64,000 nucleotides of DNA from an uncultured Oscillospiraceae bacterium (GCA_934462925.1 CAKSIT010000007.1:85094-149093), one strand, 5' to 3'. Shown: positions 33,744 to 42,608, counted from the stretch's first letter. Program-made: numbers and translations. Notes: generated by a model from the letters alone, not told the origin.

Positions 33744-34472
33744 TCAGCCCTGCTCTCCGTCCTCTATCATCAGCACGGGGTCTACCCACTGCCCGCCCTG
33801 CTTTACGCCGAGGTGCAGGTGCGGCTGCTGAACTATCTCCACCTGACAGGTGTCGCCCGTTTTGCCTATTATCTCGCCCTGCTTAAGCTCCTGCCCCGCC
33901 TTTACCATAAGCTCCTTGGCAAGCCCGCAGTACTGCACCCACAGGCCGTTGTTCTGCTCTACCGTTACGCACACGCCCCACAGCGGGTCGTCGGCTATCT
34001 CCGTTACAACGCCCTGCGACATCGACTTTACGTCCGTGCCGAGCGGGCAGAGTATGTCGCAGCCGTCGTGCGTTTTCCACACGCCGAGCGTTTCGCTTTT
34101 TACAAGCTCGCCGTTGCTGAACGGGTTGGATATTTCGCCGTCCACGGGCATGATGTTGCCTATCTTAGCCTCTGCGGGGCGGTTTACCTCCTGCGCGCTC
34201 TCCTGCGTGGTATCCTCCGCGAGGACCTCCTGCGCGCCGCTTTCCGCAGTCGCTTTTTCGCCGCCCGCCGTGGGCAGGGCAGGCTCGTCGGTCTCGTCGA
34301 ACACCCATGTGTTTACCGAGTCCGTACCCGAGGTGTTTGTAGGCACAAGGCGGCGCATGGTGGAGTTGTATGCCGCAAGAGTTGCAGCGCCTATTGCCGC
34401 CGCGCCGATAACCGAAGCGATAACGAGCGCCTTAGGACTGCCCGCACCCTTTTTCGACCTGTTGTTTTTCAT
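33744..34472 (-). CDS. Membrane-anchored M23 metallopeptidase (LytM/SpoIIQ-like)
   Basis: The protein has about 242 residues. A short basic tail is followed by one membrane helix (about 15-36, ALVIASVIGAAAIGAATLAAY), a Glu/Ala/Thr-rich linker, then an M23 domain at about 110-240 with the zinc ligands in THDGCDILCP (H-x3-D) and HLHLGV (H-x-H). All ligands are present, so it should cut peptide cross-bridges in peptidoglycan or act as a zinc-binding scaffold like SpoIIQ of Clostridioides. The start at 34472 gives a nine-base gap from AAAGG; an ATG six bases upstream is too close to it. Monocistronic, divergent from the dockerin gene. Confidence 0.87.
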   Translation of the reverse strand: MKNNRSKKGAGSPKALVIASVIGAAAIGAATLAAYNSTMRRLVPTNTSGTDSVNTWVFDETDEPALPTAGGEKATAESGAQEVLAEDTTQESAQEVNRPAEAKIGNIMPVDGEISNPFSNGELVKSETLGVWKTHDGCDILCPLGTDVKSMSQGVVTEIADDPLWGVCVTVEQNNGLWVQYCGLAKELMVKAGQELKQGEIIGKTGDTCQVEIVQQPHLHLGVKQGGQWVDPVLMIEDGEQG

Positions 34473-34618
34473 AGTCATTTTCCTTTCAATGATTGTATGG
34501 AGCGTCCGTTCGTGCGGACTGTACCACTATATTTGCCGAAAAAATGGCAATTATTCATGCGGCGTGGCGTGAATGGCGCTCCCGAGCGAAAAAAATGTAA
34601 AAAAATTTGGTTTAGCCC

Positions 34619-34647
34619 TTGCCAAACGCAGGAATATGTGTTATACT
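34619..34647 (+). promoter_or_regulatory. Promoter of the dockerin protein gene
   Basis: TTGCCA (34619-34624), 17-bp spacer, TATACT (34642-34647). The leader to 34761 is about 107 bases. Confidence 0.7.
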
Positions 34648-34760
34648 TAAAGTGCATTATTGTGCAGTTTATACCCTTTGCTTTGGGGAACATAACGCTC
34701 CTTTGGGGAAAAGGCGCGCGGATATCCGCAGCGCTCACAAAAATGAAAGGAATGTTTATT

Positions 34761-36920
34761 ATGACAACAACGAAAAAGCTATTTGCCGCACTCACAGCCG
34801 CTGCAATTCTCACGGCTTCCGTGCCGACCACGCTGCTTTCCGTGGGCGCGTCCGCCGCGGTGACTTACGACGACCTTGACACCGTGCCGTACTCCATGTT
34901 TGAAACGCGCAGCTCCGCAGAGGCGCAGGCAAAGCTTGAAGCCGCGATAGAAAAAGCAACCAGAAAGGAAATAGGCGCGATAACATTCGGCGACCTTGCG
35001 AAGATATCCACGCTCAATCTCAGCAAAATGGAACTCGAGGGTATCCCTAAGGCTGTCGAGTATATGACGAGGCTGCGCACGCTCAACCTCTCCAACAACC
35101 TGCTGAGAAGCTCCGACGCGAACGCGGTGGACCTTTCGGGCTGCATAAACCTTACAAGCCTTGATATAAGCAACAACTATCTCACAAGCGTTCCCTCATG
35201 GTACGTTTCAATGGACATTTCCACCAAGAAGATAGACAACAACCTTATCAACACCAAGAACCAGCGCTCCATCGTCGTTTCGCCCTCCGTTTACTACTTC
35301 ATGAAAGGCGACGAGGTGAACGAGAACGCCCTGAAGAACAAGATACTGGGTACGGTAAAGCTTTCAGACGGCTCTACACTGCCCAAGTTCTTCTACGACC
35401 CCGAGTATCCCCCCTACGACGAGGACGAGCTTGAAAGCACCGACATCAAGAGCGACGACTTTTTATACGACCTTGAAATAGACGACTGGAACTTGTCGAA
35501 CTACATAAAGACCGTAGACGGCAAGCACATTGTCACCATTGACAAGGCGGCGAACGTTGATATCACGATAAGGCTTTACGCAGGCACGGGCAGCAGCAGC
35601 AACGTAAACACCAACACCACCGTAAAGATATACTTCCTTAACGGCGACGACCCCTCCTCCGTAAAGGTACGCCTTGATACGCTTATAAAGGAGTGCAACA
35701 CCTACTCCAAGGAGAACTACACCTCCACCAGCTGGAACAGCTTCTCCGCGGCGCTTAAGACGGCAACCACCATTTACGGCTACGCAAACGCGGACGCGGA
35801 CATGATGCTTGACGCGCTCAAGGACCTTGAAAGCGCCAAGAAAGGGCTTGTAAGCGGCGTTTCGCAGGCGACCAAAAAGGTGCTTACCGACCTTATCACC
35901 ATCTCAAAGAATTTTAAGGAAGCTGATTATACCGCGACAAGCTGGGCAAAATTTGCACAGGCGGTAGCGCTTCTTACCGAGGCTTCAAAGAACGCGGACG
36001 CCTCCATAACGCAGGCGAACAACGCCATCAAGGCGTATCAGGACGCGCAGTCGGGGCTTGTTGCAACGTCGCTGTCCGTACCCGATACCGCGCCCAAGAC
36101 GGATTTTGACGCTATCTACGGCGAAAACAAGACGGTAGTTTACACAGGCACAACGCGCGATGGCTACAAGTACACGTGGACGTTCAACGGCAAGGACATA
36201 ACCGAACCCAAGGCGTTCAACCCCGAGATAAAGTATGAGTCCGCGTATGACGACCTTATACGCTACGAGGTAGGCAGCGCGAGCGACTACCAGCTCGTAT
36301 CCTTTGCGCAGAGCGGCACGTTCCCCGGGAAGGCTACGATAACGCTTGACGTTTCGGGCAAGTACACAAACGGCACATACCGCCTGTACAAGTGGGACAA
36401 CTCTGCGAAGAAGTCCTCGCTTTACGGCGATGTTGAGGTAAAGGACGGCATTGCCACAATGACTGCGACAGAGGGCGGCGACTACTTTATAAGCTCAGTT
36501 CTCCAGAACTTCGAGATGATTTCCAACAACTTTAAGATTGACCACAGCAAGCTCACTATCTGCGGTGCGTACAAGTCGCAGTACACCGTAGCGGCGTTCA
36601 AGAACTCGCTTAAGAACGGCGCTGCCGTTACCGTGCGCAACGCGGACGGCACGCCTACCACCGACGCAGACAAGCTCGCGACGGGCATGACGGCTGCAGC
36701 CGCCAACAGCGACGTATCCTATACCGTAGTAGTCCCCGGCGACGTTGACGGCGACGGAAGCGTAACCGCGCTTGACGCTATGATGGTGCTGCGCGCGGTA
36801 ATGCGCGAGGTGGAACTCAACTACCCGCAGATGCTGGCAGCCGACGTTACGGGCGACACATGGATATACCCCGAGGACGCGGTATCCATTCTCAAGTACA
36901 GCTTCGGTATAGAGGAGTGA
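34761..36920 (+). CDS. Secreted LRR/FIVAR protein with C-terminal dockerin
   Basis: The protein has 719 residues from the ATG at 34761 (AAAGGAATG upstream). Residues 1-32 are a signal peptide. A leucine-rich repeat block follows (LSKMELEGIPKAVEYM, LRTLNLSNNLLRSS, LTSLDISNNYLTSVP). Two FIVAR-like helical units are near residues 315-375 and 380-435 (NYTSTSWNSFSAAL, DYTATSWAKFAQAV). The C-terminus is a type I dockerin: GDVDGDGSVTALDAMMVLRA and ADVTGDTWIYPEDAVSILKY, two Ca-binding duplicated segments, the second lacking the usual DxDGD order (TGDTWIYPED). Family role: dockerins bind cohesins of a scaffoldin or cell-surface protein. No cohesin is encoded here and no catalytic domain is seen, so it is probably a surface or cellulosome-linked structural protein. 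Confidence 0.9.
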   Translation: MTTTKKLFAALTAAAILTASVPTTLLSVGASAAVTYDDLDTVPYSMFETRSSAEAQAKLEAAIEKATRKEIGAITFGDLAKISTLNLSKMELEGIPKAVEYMTRLRTLNLSNNLLRSSDANAVDLSGCINLTSLDISNNYLTSVPSWYVSMDISTKKIDNNLINTKNQRSIVVSPSVYYFMKGDEVNENALKNKILGTVKLSDGSTLPKFFYDPEYPPYDEDELESTDIKSDDFLYDLEIDDWNLSNYIKTVDGKHIVTIDKAANVDITIRLYAGTGSSSNVNTNTTVKIYFLNGDDPSSVKVRLDTLIKECNTYSKENYTSTSWNSFSAALKTATTIYGYANADADMMLDALKDLESAKKGLVSGVSQATKKVLTDLITISKNFKEADYTATSWAKFAQAVALLTEASKNADASITQANNAIKAYQDAQSGLVATSLSVPDTAPKTDFDAIYGENKTVVYTGTTRDGYKYTWTFNGKDITEPKAFNPEIKYESAYDDLIRYEVGSASDYQLVSFAQSGTFPGKATITLDVSGKYTNGTYRLYKWDNSAKKSSLYGDVEVKDGIATMTATEGGDYFISSVLQNFEMISNNFKIDHSKLTICGAYKSQYTVAAFKNSLKNGAAVTVRNADGTPTTDADKLATGMTAAAANSDVSYTVVVPGDVDGDGSVTALDAMMVLRAVMREVELNYPQMLAADVTGDTWIYPEDAVSILKYSFGIEE

Positions 36921-36968
36921 GCCTGCTCCGACGCGGGGGCTGAGCCGCCGCTTTGATTCGGAGGACAC

Positions 36969-37424
36969 ATGAACACAAAAACAATTTCAGAGAACCGACA
37001 GGCGCGCCACGAGTATTTCATCGTGGAGAGCATAGAGGCGGGTATCGAGCTTTTCGGCACGGAGGTAAAGTCCATACGCACAGGCGGCGTGAACCTCAAG
37101 GACAGCTGGATATCCATAGAAAACGGCGAGGCGTTCATACGCAATATGCACATCGCGCCGTATGAAAAGGGCAACATATTCAACCGCGACCCGTACCGCG
37201 TGCGCAGGCTTCTTATGCACAAAAAGGAGATACTGCGCCTGTTCGGGCAGGTCAAGCAGGGCGGCTACACGCTTATTCCGATATCGCTTTATTTCAAGGA
37301 CAGCCGCGTTAAGGTGCAGGTAGGCCTGTGCAAGGGCAAAAAGCTGCACGACAAGCGCGACGACATGGCGCGCCGCGACGCGGGCAGGGAGATAGAGCGC
37401 GCAATGAAGGAGCGCAACCGATAA
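36969..37424 (+). CDS. smpB: SsrA-binding protein
   Basis: The protein has 151 residues: [50 protein letters not shown], and the basic C-terminal tail ([26 protein letters not shown] region). It binds tmRNA and loads it on stalled ribosomes for trans-translation. The ssrA gene is not in the window. GGAGGACAC precedes the ATG. The gene is followed by a terminator split by MITE copy 2. Confidence 0.96.
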   Translation: MNTKTISENRQARHEYFIVESIEAGIELFGTEVKSIRTGGVNLKDSWISIENGEAFIRNMHIAPYEKGNIFNRDPYRVRRLLMHKKEILRLFGQVKQGGYTLIPISLYFKDSRVKVQVGLCKGKKLHDKRDDMARRDAGREIERAMKERNR

Positions 37425-37463
37425 AAGACGTTGCCCTGTATAAGGGTTAAATTGCAGACGAAA

Positions 37464-37666
37464 CACGGCGGCTTATCTATAGGTCACCTCTAAAAACCTT
37501 GTTTGAGTGAAAATGTGTATAGCGCACCGACTGCTTCTTCAAACCTCCTCGTAAGGCATACAGCCTTACTTCGTCGGCTTTCATCGCATTCGGCGCACTC
37601 TACCCATTTTCCCTTTTCAAACCGGTTTTTAGAGATTCCCTATATATAAACCGCCGTGGTTTTTTA
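37464..37666 (+). terminator. smpB terminator interrupted by a MITE in its loop
   Basis: CACGGCGG (37464-37471) and CCGCCGTG (37651-37658) followed by GTTTTTT are the two arms and T-run of a rho-independent terminator; 179 bases separate the arms. Removing the element and one TATA copy leaves a normal 8-bp stem with a loop of about 16 bases, which shows the original site. Confidence 0.75.
37478..37644. mobile_element. MITE-like element copy 2 (159 bp) with TATA target duplication
   Basis: The element spans 37482-37640 with TATA on both sides (37478-37481 and 37641-37644). Ends are GGTCACCTCTAAAAACC and, on the other strand, GGGAATCTCTAAAAACC. Inside, GTAAGGC and GCCTTAC form a small palindrome and the two halves are loosely complementary. 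Copy 1 at 27181-27410 shares all of this sequence with few changes and has about 70 extra bases. Confidence 0.82.
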
Positions 37667-37680
37667 TTTTTCAAAAAGCC

Positions 37681-37711
37681 TTGACTTTGCAACAATTGTA
37701 GGGTTTATAAT
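37681..37711 (+). promoter_or_regulatory. Possible promoter of the MATE gene
   Basis: TTGACT (37681-37686) and TATAAT (37706-37711) with a 19-bp spacer, longer than ideal. It lies right after the split terminator and before the MATE start. Confidence 0.45.
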
Positions 37712-37770
37712 CAGCATGGAGGGTCTGCACAGGGCTTTTGGGCAAAAACAACCGCGCAGGCGTATGGCTT

Positions 37771-39120
37771 ATGGAACGTTCTCTTGTTGAGGGGAGCGTG
37801 TTCCGCAATTTAATGCGGTTCTCGCTTCCGTACTTTCTCTCGTATTTTTTGCAGACGCTTTACGGGCTTGCGGACCTGTTCATCATAGGGCAGTTCGGCA
37901 CAAAGGCGGACGTAACGTCGGTATCGGTAGGCAGTCAGGTAATGCACATACTCACCGTGATGATAGTGGGGCTTGCTATAGGCGCTACGGTAACGATAGG
38001 CAGGGCGGTTGGCGCGCGCGACGACAAGCTTGCGGCAAGCGCTGTAGGCGGTACGGCTGCGGTTTTCATGGCGGGGTCTGTGGTACTCACGGCGGCTCTT
38101 TTGCTGTTAAGAACGCCCGTGGCGCAGGCTATGGCGACTCCCGCGCAGGCTATGGACGGCACGGTGCGCTATCTTACCGTATGCTTTGCGGGCATACCGT
38201 TTATAACCGCGTACAACGTGATAAGCTCGATACTGCGGGGGCTTGGCGACTCTAAAAGCCCCATGTACTTTATAGCCGCGGCGTGCGCGGTGAACATAGG
38301 GCTTGACTGCCTGTTTATGGGGGCGCTTGGGCTTGGACCTGCGGGCGCGGCGCTCGGCACGGTGATTTCGCAGGCGGTGAGCGTGGCGCTTGCGCTTGCG
38401 GTAATGCTGCGCAAAAAGGGGGGCGTTAAGCTTTCCCGCGAGGACTTTGCGCCGAAGCGCGCGGTAATAGGCACGATAATGAGGATAGGCGTGCCTGTGG
38501 CGCTTCAGGACGGGTTTATACAGCTTGCGTTTATTGTGATAACGATAATAGCCAACAAGCGCGGCCTTGACGACGCGGCGGCCGTCGGTATCGTTGAAAA
38601 GGTGATAAGTATGCTGTTCCTTGTGCCGTCGTCCATGCTGTCTGCGGTGTCGGCGCTTGCCGCGCAGAATTTTGGCGCGGGAAAGCCCGAGCGCGCACGG
38701 AAAACGCTGCTGTGCGCCATGGCGGTGACGGTGGGATTCGGCACGGTTGTGGCAATAGCGGTGCAGTTTGCGGCGGGCGGCATTGTAGGGCTGTTTGAGC
38801 GGGACGAAGCGGTAATACGCCTTGGCGGGCAATACCTGCGAAGCTATGTGGCGGACTGCGTATTCGCGGGGGTGCATTTCTGCTTCAGCGGCTATTTCTG
38901 CGCGCTCGAAAAGTCGTGGATTTCGTTCCTGCACAACGTTATCTCGATAGTGTGCGCGCGCGTTCCGCTTTCGTTCGCGGCGTCTGCGCTGTTCCCCGAC
39001 ACGCTGTTCCCCATGGGGCTTGCAGCGCCCGCAGGCTCGCTGCTGTCGGTTATCGTGTGCGTTGTCGCGTATATTCTGCTGCGGCGAAATGAGAAGCGCG
39101 GGGCGCAGCCAACGAAATGA
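37771..39120 (+). CDS. MATE-family multidrug/toxin efflux transporter
   Basis: The protein has 449 residues from the ATG at 37771 (MERSLVEGSVFRNLMRFSLP, a usual MATE start); a TTG at 37738 would add 11 residues, and neither has a strong ribosome site. Twelve membrane helices in two homologous halves are visible (for example TLYGLADLFIIGQFG in the first, GIVEKVISMLFLVPSSMLSA in the second). It exports cationic drugs or metabolites with Na+ or H+. A MerR-type drug-sensing regulator lies 42 bp downstream in the same direction, which fits a regulated multidrug pump. Confidence 0.9.
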   Translation: MERSLVEGSVFRNLMRFSLPYFLSYFLQTLYGLADLFIIGQFGTKADVTSVSVGSQVMHILTVMIVGLAIGATVTIGRAVGARDDKLAASAVGGTAAVFMAGSVVLTAALLLLRTPVAQAMATPAQAMDGTVRYLTVCFAGIPFITAYNVISSILRGLGDSKSPMYFIAAACAVNIGLDCLFMGALGLGPAGAALGTVISQAVSVALALAVMLRKKGGVKLSREDFAPKRAVIGTIMRIGVPVALQDGFIQLAFIVITIIANKRGLDDAAAVGIVEKVISMLFLVPSSMLSAVSALAAQNFGAGKPERARKTLLCAMAVTVGFGTVVAIAVQFAAGGIVGLFERDEAVIRLGGQYLRSYVADCVFAGVHFCFSGYFCALEKSWISFLHNVISIVCARVPLSFAASALFPDTLFPMGLAAPAGSLLSVIVCVVAYILLRRNEKRGAQPTK

Positions 39121-39162
39121 ATGCGCGCAGCTAACGCGTGAATGTAAAGAAAGGCGGCAGGA

Positions 39163-39996
39163 ATGAAGCTTTTTAAGATAGGCGACGTTGCCAAGATGTT
39201 CCGCGTGAGCGCGGGTACGCTGCGGCATTACGAGCAGATGGGGCTGCTTATCCCCGAAAGCGTTGACCCCGAAACGGGCTACCGCCTGTACAGCGCGCGG
39301 CAGTTCGAGGTGCTTAACACAATATGCTACCTGCGCGCGCTTGATATGCCGCTGCCGAAGATAGCGCAGTTTCTCGCGAACAGGGACACCTCCGTTATCG
39401 AGGAGCGGCTGCTTGAACACAAGCGCGAGATAGCGCGCAGGCGGCGCGAGCTTGCCCTGATAGAGCGAAAGCTGGACAACCGCCTGCAGGGGCTGTTCGA
39501 CGCGCAGACGGGCGCGCTCGGCGTTATAAGGGAAAAGACGTTCCCGCCGTGCAGGGTGGTTAGCATCACCGAAAGGCTTGAAATAAACGGCTTTCTGGAC
39601 ATGGAAGCGCCGATACGCCGCCTTGACGAGGCGCTCACAGAGCCTGCGGTGTTCCTTGGCAAGGTGGGCGTGGGCATAAGCGCGCAGAACCTTTGCGCAG
39701 GCAATTTCAGCGGCTACGACTGCGTATTCCTGCTGCTTGACGAGGAGGACGGCGAGAATCCCGCCGCGGTGGAATGCCCCGCGCAGCGCTGCGTGTTCAC
39801 GCGGTTTAAGGGCAGCCACGAAAGCGCGCCCGCGCAGTACGAGAGGCTTATGGAGTACATGAACGCCTGCGGGCTTGAGCCTGCGGGCGGCTCGCGCGAG
39901 ATAACGCTTATAGACTACGGCTTTACGAGCGACACGGAGAAATTCGTGACTGAGATACGCATACCCGTGCGGGAAAGGGGCGGCAATGAAACATAA
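39163..39996 (+). CDS. MerR-family regulator with GyrI-like ligand-binding domain
   Basis: The protein has 277 residues. Residues 3-70 are the MerR winged helix (KIGDVAKMFRVSAGTLRHYEQMGLL, GYRLYSARQFE), 75-115 the antiparallel coiled coil (LLEHKREIARRRRELALIERKL), and 120-270 a GyrI/BmrR-like effector domain. Such regulators sense drugs and activate an efflux gene by untwisting a 19-bp spacer promoter; the MATE promoter upstream does have a 19-bp spacer. It overlaps the next gene by 11 bp. AAAGGCGGC precedes the ATG. Confidence 0.92.
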   Translation: MKLFKIGDVAKMFRVSAGTLRHYEQMGLLIPESVDPETGYRLYSARQFEVLNTICYLRALDMPLPKIAQFLANRDTSVIEERLLEHKREIARRRRELALIERKLDNRLQGLFDAQTGALGVIREKTFPPCRVVSITERLEINGFLDMEAPIRRLDEALTEPAVFLGKVGVGISAQNLCAGNFSGYDCVFLLLDEEDGENPAAVECPAQRCVFTRFKGSHESAPAQYERLMEYMNACGLEPAGGSREITLIDYGFTSDTEKFVTEIRIPVRERGGNET

Positions 39997-40243
39997 GGCT
40001 GTTAAGGTTACGCTTGTGTGCGTTATAGGGGCGCTTGCGCTGTGGGCGGCGGCGTTCTGCACGGACTATGCAAGGGTGCTGCAGGAAAAAGCGCCCGTAT
40101 TCTGCGTGCGCACGGGCGCGACGTACACGGGCGCGGGGTATTCCTTTGAAACGGCAAGCCACCCGGTAACGGGGCAGGCGGAATACGCGCTCTACTTTTT
40201 CGGCGGCTACGTCACGGGGAACTTTACAAACGCAGCGGAGTAA
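39986..40243 (+). CDS. Small exported or membrane protein, unknown
   Basis: The protein has 85 residues. A basic N-terminus (MKHKAVK) and one hydrophobic segment (about 8-24, VTLVCVIGALALWAAAF) suggest a signal or anchor. The rest is a small beta-rich domain ending YALYFFGGYVTGNF. It overlaps the end of the MerR gene by 11 bp and has GGGAAAGGGGCGG upstream, so it is translated from the same message. I do not recognise a family. Its place suggests a product tied to the MATE/MerR unit. Confidence 0.7.
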   Translation: MKHKAVKVTLVCVIGALALWAAAFCTDYARVLQEKAPVFCVRTGATYTGAGYSFETASHPVTGQAEYALYFFGGYVTGNFTNAAE

Positions 40244-40255
40244 AAATAAAACAGA

Positions 40256-40531
40256 ACGCCCCCGCCTGTAAAAGCGGGGGCGACAGCCTGTCGAAAAACA
40301 CTTAAACTTTCCGCGTAGCGTAATGATTTTCGCTTCCTTTTGGCACAAAAGGAAGCAGGGGTGTGGGGGCAGCGCCCCCGCCACTCCGCACGTAGTGCGA
40401 CTTTACGCTTCATTAGCGCTAAAGGGGGTATGGGGGGAAAACAAGAGTTTTCCCCCCATAGTCTTTTTCAATTTAGTGTTGTTTCAACTTTTTCGACGGT
40501 CTCACGCCCCCGCCTGTAAAAGCGGGGGCGA
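40256..40531. repeat. Hairpin-rich element A between two identical 28-bp hairpin copies
   Basis: An exact 28-bp repeat at 40256-40283 and 40504-40531 contains a terminator-like stem (CGCCCCCGC / GCGGGGGCG). Between the copies lies a 220-bp element (about 40282-40502) whose ends are GACAGCCTGTCGAAAAA and, on the other strand, AGACCGTCGAAAAA. It is packed with hairpins (GCTTCC..GGAAGC, GGGGGCAGCGCCCCC, GGGGGG..CCCCCC at 40433-40458) and encodes nothing. It separates the convergent 85-residue protein gene and pyk. Element B at 60234-60473 has the same ends. Confidence 0.7.
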
Positions 40532-40550
40532 ATAATATTTATGCGCGGTA

Positions 40551-42329
40551 TCAGTCGTTATGCGCGCCCTTTTCCGCGCATACAATGCCTTTTTCGGCGT
40601 CCATGGTGACTGCCGTACCGCTCTTAAGGATAAGCGTAGCGTTTGCAGCGCCCACTATTACGGGGATATCGAGCGCCATGCCTACGGTAGCGGCGTGGCA
40701 GTCCGCGCCGTCCGCCTCGGTGATGATGCCTGCGGCGGTCTTAAGCAGCGGCAGCACCGCGTTTGTGGTGGTGGGGATAACCAGCACCTGCCCGCGCTCG
40801 AAGCGCTCGAGAGCCTCCTGCTCGTTCTGGCATACGCATACGTTGGCGGTAACGCTGCCCTTGTTTATGCCCCTGCCCGTTACAAGCACGTCGCCTACTA
40901 TATGCACCTTCATAAGGTTAGTCGTACCCGAAACGCCGAGCGGCACGCCCGCCGTGATAACTACAAGGTCGCCGTCCTTGAGAAGCCCCGCCTCCTGCGC
41001 CTTGTGTACGGCGTGGTGGATAAGGTCGTCGGTGTTTGTCATGCGCTCCTCGGTGAGGATAGGGATAACGCCCCACGAAAGCGCCGACTGGCGCAGGGTA
41101 ACGTCGCTCATCGTGCAGGAGATTATCGGGCATTCGGGACGGTAGCGCGATATCATGCGCGCGGTAGTACCCGTTTTTGTAACGGTGAGTATAGCCGTCG
41201 CGCCAAGGTCCATAGCCGCGCTTACCGTTGCGTGGGAAATAGCGGTGGACACGTTCACGCTGTCGCGTATTTCCTGCTTGTAAAAGCGCTTTTTGTAGTC
41301 TATAGCCTTTTCGGTCGTTTCCGCGATAAGCGCCATGGTTTTAACGGCTTCTACGGGGTGTTCGCCCGCGGCGGTCTCGCCCGAGAGCATAATTGCGCTT
41401 GTGCCGTCGTAGATAGCGTTTGCAACGTCCGTTGTTTCCGCACGGGTGGGGCGGGGGTTGTGTATCATGCTTTCAAGCATCTGGGTTGCGGTTATTACCT
41501 GCTTGTTTGCGTTGTAGCCCTTTTTAATGAGCATTTTCTGTATCTGCGGAATCTCCTCGAACGGAATCTCAACGCCCATATCTCCGCGCGCTACCATTAT
41601 GCCGTCTGCGGCGCGCAGAATTTCGTCTATATTCTTTACGCCCTCGCCGTTCTCGATTTTTGCAATTATGCGAATATCTCCGCGCCCCTCGTCCTCGAGA
41701 ATACGCCTTACCTCAAGCACGTCTTCCTCGCAGGTAACGAAAGAAGCCGCAACGAAGTCGAAGTTCTCCTGCGCAGCAAAGCGTATGTCGCTTTCGTCAA
41801 CCGCGCTTACGTAGGGCATGGAAAGCTTTACGCCGGGGACGTTAACGCCCTTGTTGTTGGAGAGAACGCCGCCGTTTACAACGCTGCATACTATGTCGCA
41901 CTCGCCGTCGTTATTTCTTACGATATCGGTGCAGCGCAGGATAACGTTGCCGTCGTCTATAAGAATGCGCGTGCCGACGTCTATGTCGTTCGCAAGGTTT
42001 TTGTAGGTTATGGAAACGCAGTTCTCGTCGCCCTCCACCTCGCGCGTGGTGAGCGTAAACGAAGCGCCCGTCTTTATCTCGGTCTTCTTGTTGTCCTTGA
42101 ACTTCTTGAGCCGCACCTCAGGACCTTTGGTGTCAAGCAGGGTAGCTATGGGCATACCAAGCTCGCGCGCTATCCTTACAACGCGGTCGTGCGTTTTTTT
42201 GTGTCCCTCATGGTCGCCGTGGGAAAAGTTCTGCCTTGCAACGTTCATGCCGCTTTCCATAAGGCGGCGCAGAACCTCGTCGTTTTCGGTTGCAGGTCCC
42301 ATCGTGCAGACTATTTTTGTTCTCCTCAT
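40551..42329 (-). CDS. pyk: Pyruvate kinase with C-terminal PEP-utiliser-like domain
   Basis: The protein has 592 residues, longer than the 470-residue minimal form. The TIM barrel shows RRTKIVCTMGPATEND, NFSHGDHE, IMVARGDMGVEIP and TQMLESMIHNPRPTRAE. Residues about 475-590 are the extra domain found in Bacillus-type enzymes, similar to the phosphohistidine domain of PEP synthases; its ITEADGADCHAATVGMALDIPVIVG keeps the His. It makes pyruvate and ATP from PEP and ADP, the last glycolytic step. GGAGGAAAAT precedes the ATG. Transcribed alone from 42402-42430. Confidence 0.96.
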   Translation of the reverse strand: MRRTKIVCTMGPATENDEVLRRLMESGMNVARQNFSHGDHEGHKKTHDRVVRIARELGMPIATLLDTKGPEVRLKKFKDNKKTEIKTGASFTLTTREVEGDENCVSITYKNLANDIDVGTRILIDDGNVILRCTDIVRNNDGECDIVCSVVNGGVLSNNKGVNVPGVKLSMPYVSAVDESDIRFAAQENFDFVAASFVTCEEDVLEVRRILEDEGRGDIRIIAKIENGEGVKNIDEILRAADGIMVARGDMGVEIPFEEIPQIQKMLIKKGYNANKQVITATQMLESMIHNPRPTRAETTDVANAIYDGTSAIMLSGETAAGEHPVEAVKTMALIAETTEKAIDYKKRFYKQEIRDSVNVSTAISHATVSAAMDLGATAILTVTKTGTTARMISRYRPECPIISCTMSDVTLRQSALSWGVIPILTEERMTNTDDLIHHAVHKAQEAGLLKDGDLVVITAGVPLGVSGTTNLMKVHIVGDVLVTGRGINKGSVTANVCVCQNEQEALERFERGQVLVIPTTTNAVLPLLKTAAGIITEADGADCHAATVGMALDIPVIVGAANATLILKSGTAVTMDAEKGIVCAEKGAHND

Positions 42330-42401
42330 ATTTTCCTCCTGTATTTCTGTCAGAGCTGCGAAGCCGCATATCTGTATTGCCCGTGATTTTCACACCCTAT
42401 T

Positions 42402-42430
42402 ATTATACACTATCTTCGGGCTTATTGCAA
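42402..42430 (-). promoter_or_regulatory. Promoter of pyk
   Basis: Minus strand TTGCAA (42425-42430), 17-bp spacer, TATAAT (42402-42407). The leader to 42329 is about 65 bases. Confidence 0.8.
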
Positions 42431-42510
42431 TAGAAAAGAAAAGATTTGAATTTTTTTAACGGAATCTTAACATGACAACCCGTGAATGTAAGTTTTGCCC
42501 GCGTATGCAA

Positions 42511-42539
42511 TTGACAGGGACGTTTTTTTGTGGTACAAT
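42511..42539 (+). promoter_or_regulatory. Promoter of the Sel1-repeat gene
   Basis: TTGACA (42511-42516), 17-bp spacer, TACAAT (42534-42539), divergent from the pyk promoter 80 bp away. Confidence 0.8.
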
Positions 42540-42608
42540 ATAACATGGCGGAGGACTGCCCGAAACGGGCTGCGCTTTCGCCCACGATACTGGAAAGGTG
42601 GCTTTGGT

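Noticed and set aside
33735..34760. Extension of the dockerin protein frame 1 kb upstream
   Set aside because: The extension is antisense to the M23 gene; the signal peptide and AAAGGA site at 34761 mark the real start.
36969..37463. tmRNA gene next to smpB
   Set aside because: No tmRNA acceptor-stem or tag sequence is seen in the 40 bp between the smpB stop and the terminator arm.
38107..40062. 650-codon minus-strand frame over the MATE/MerR genes
   Set aside because: Antisense to two well-recognised genes, no site, biased composition.
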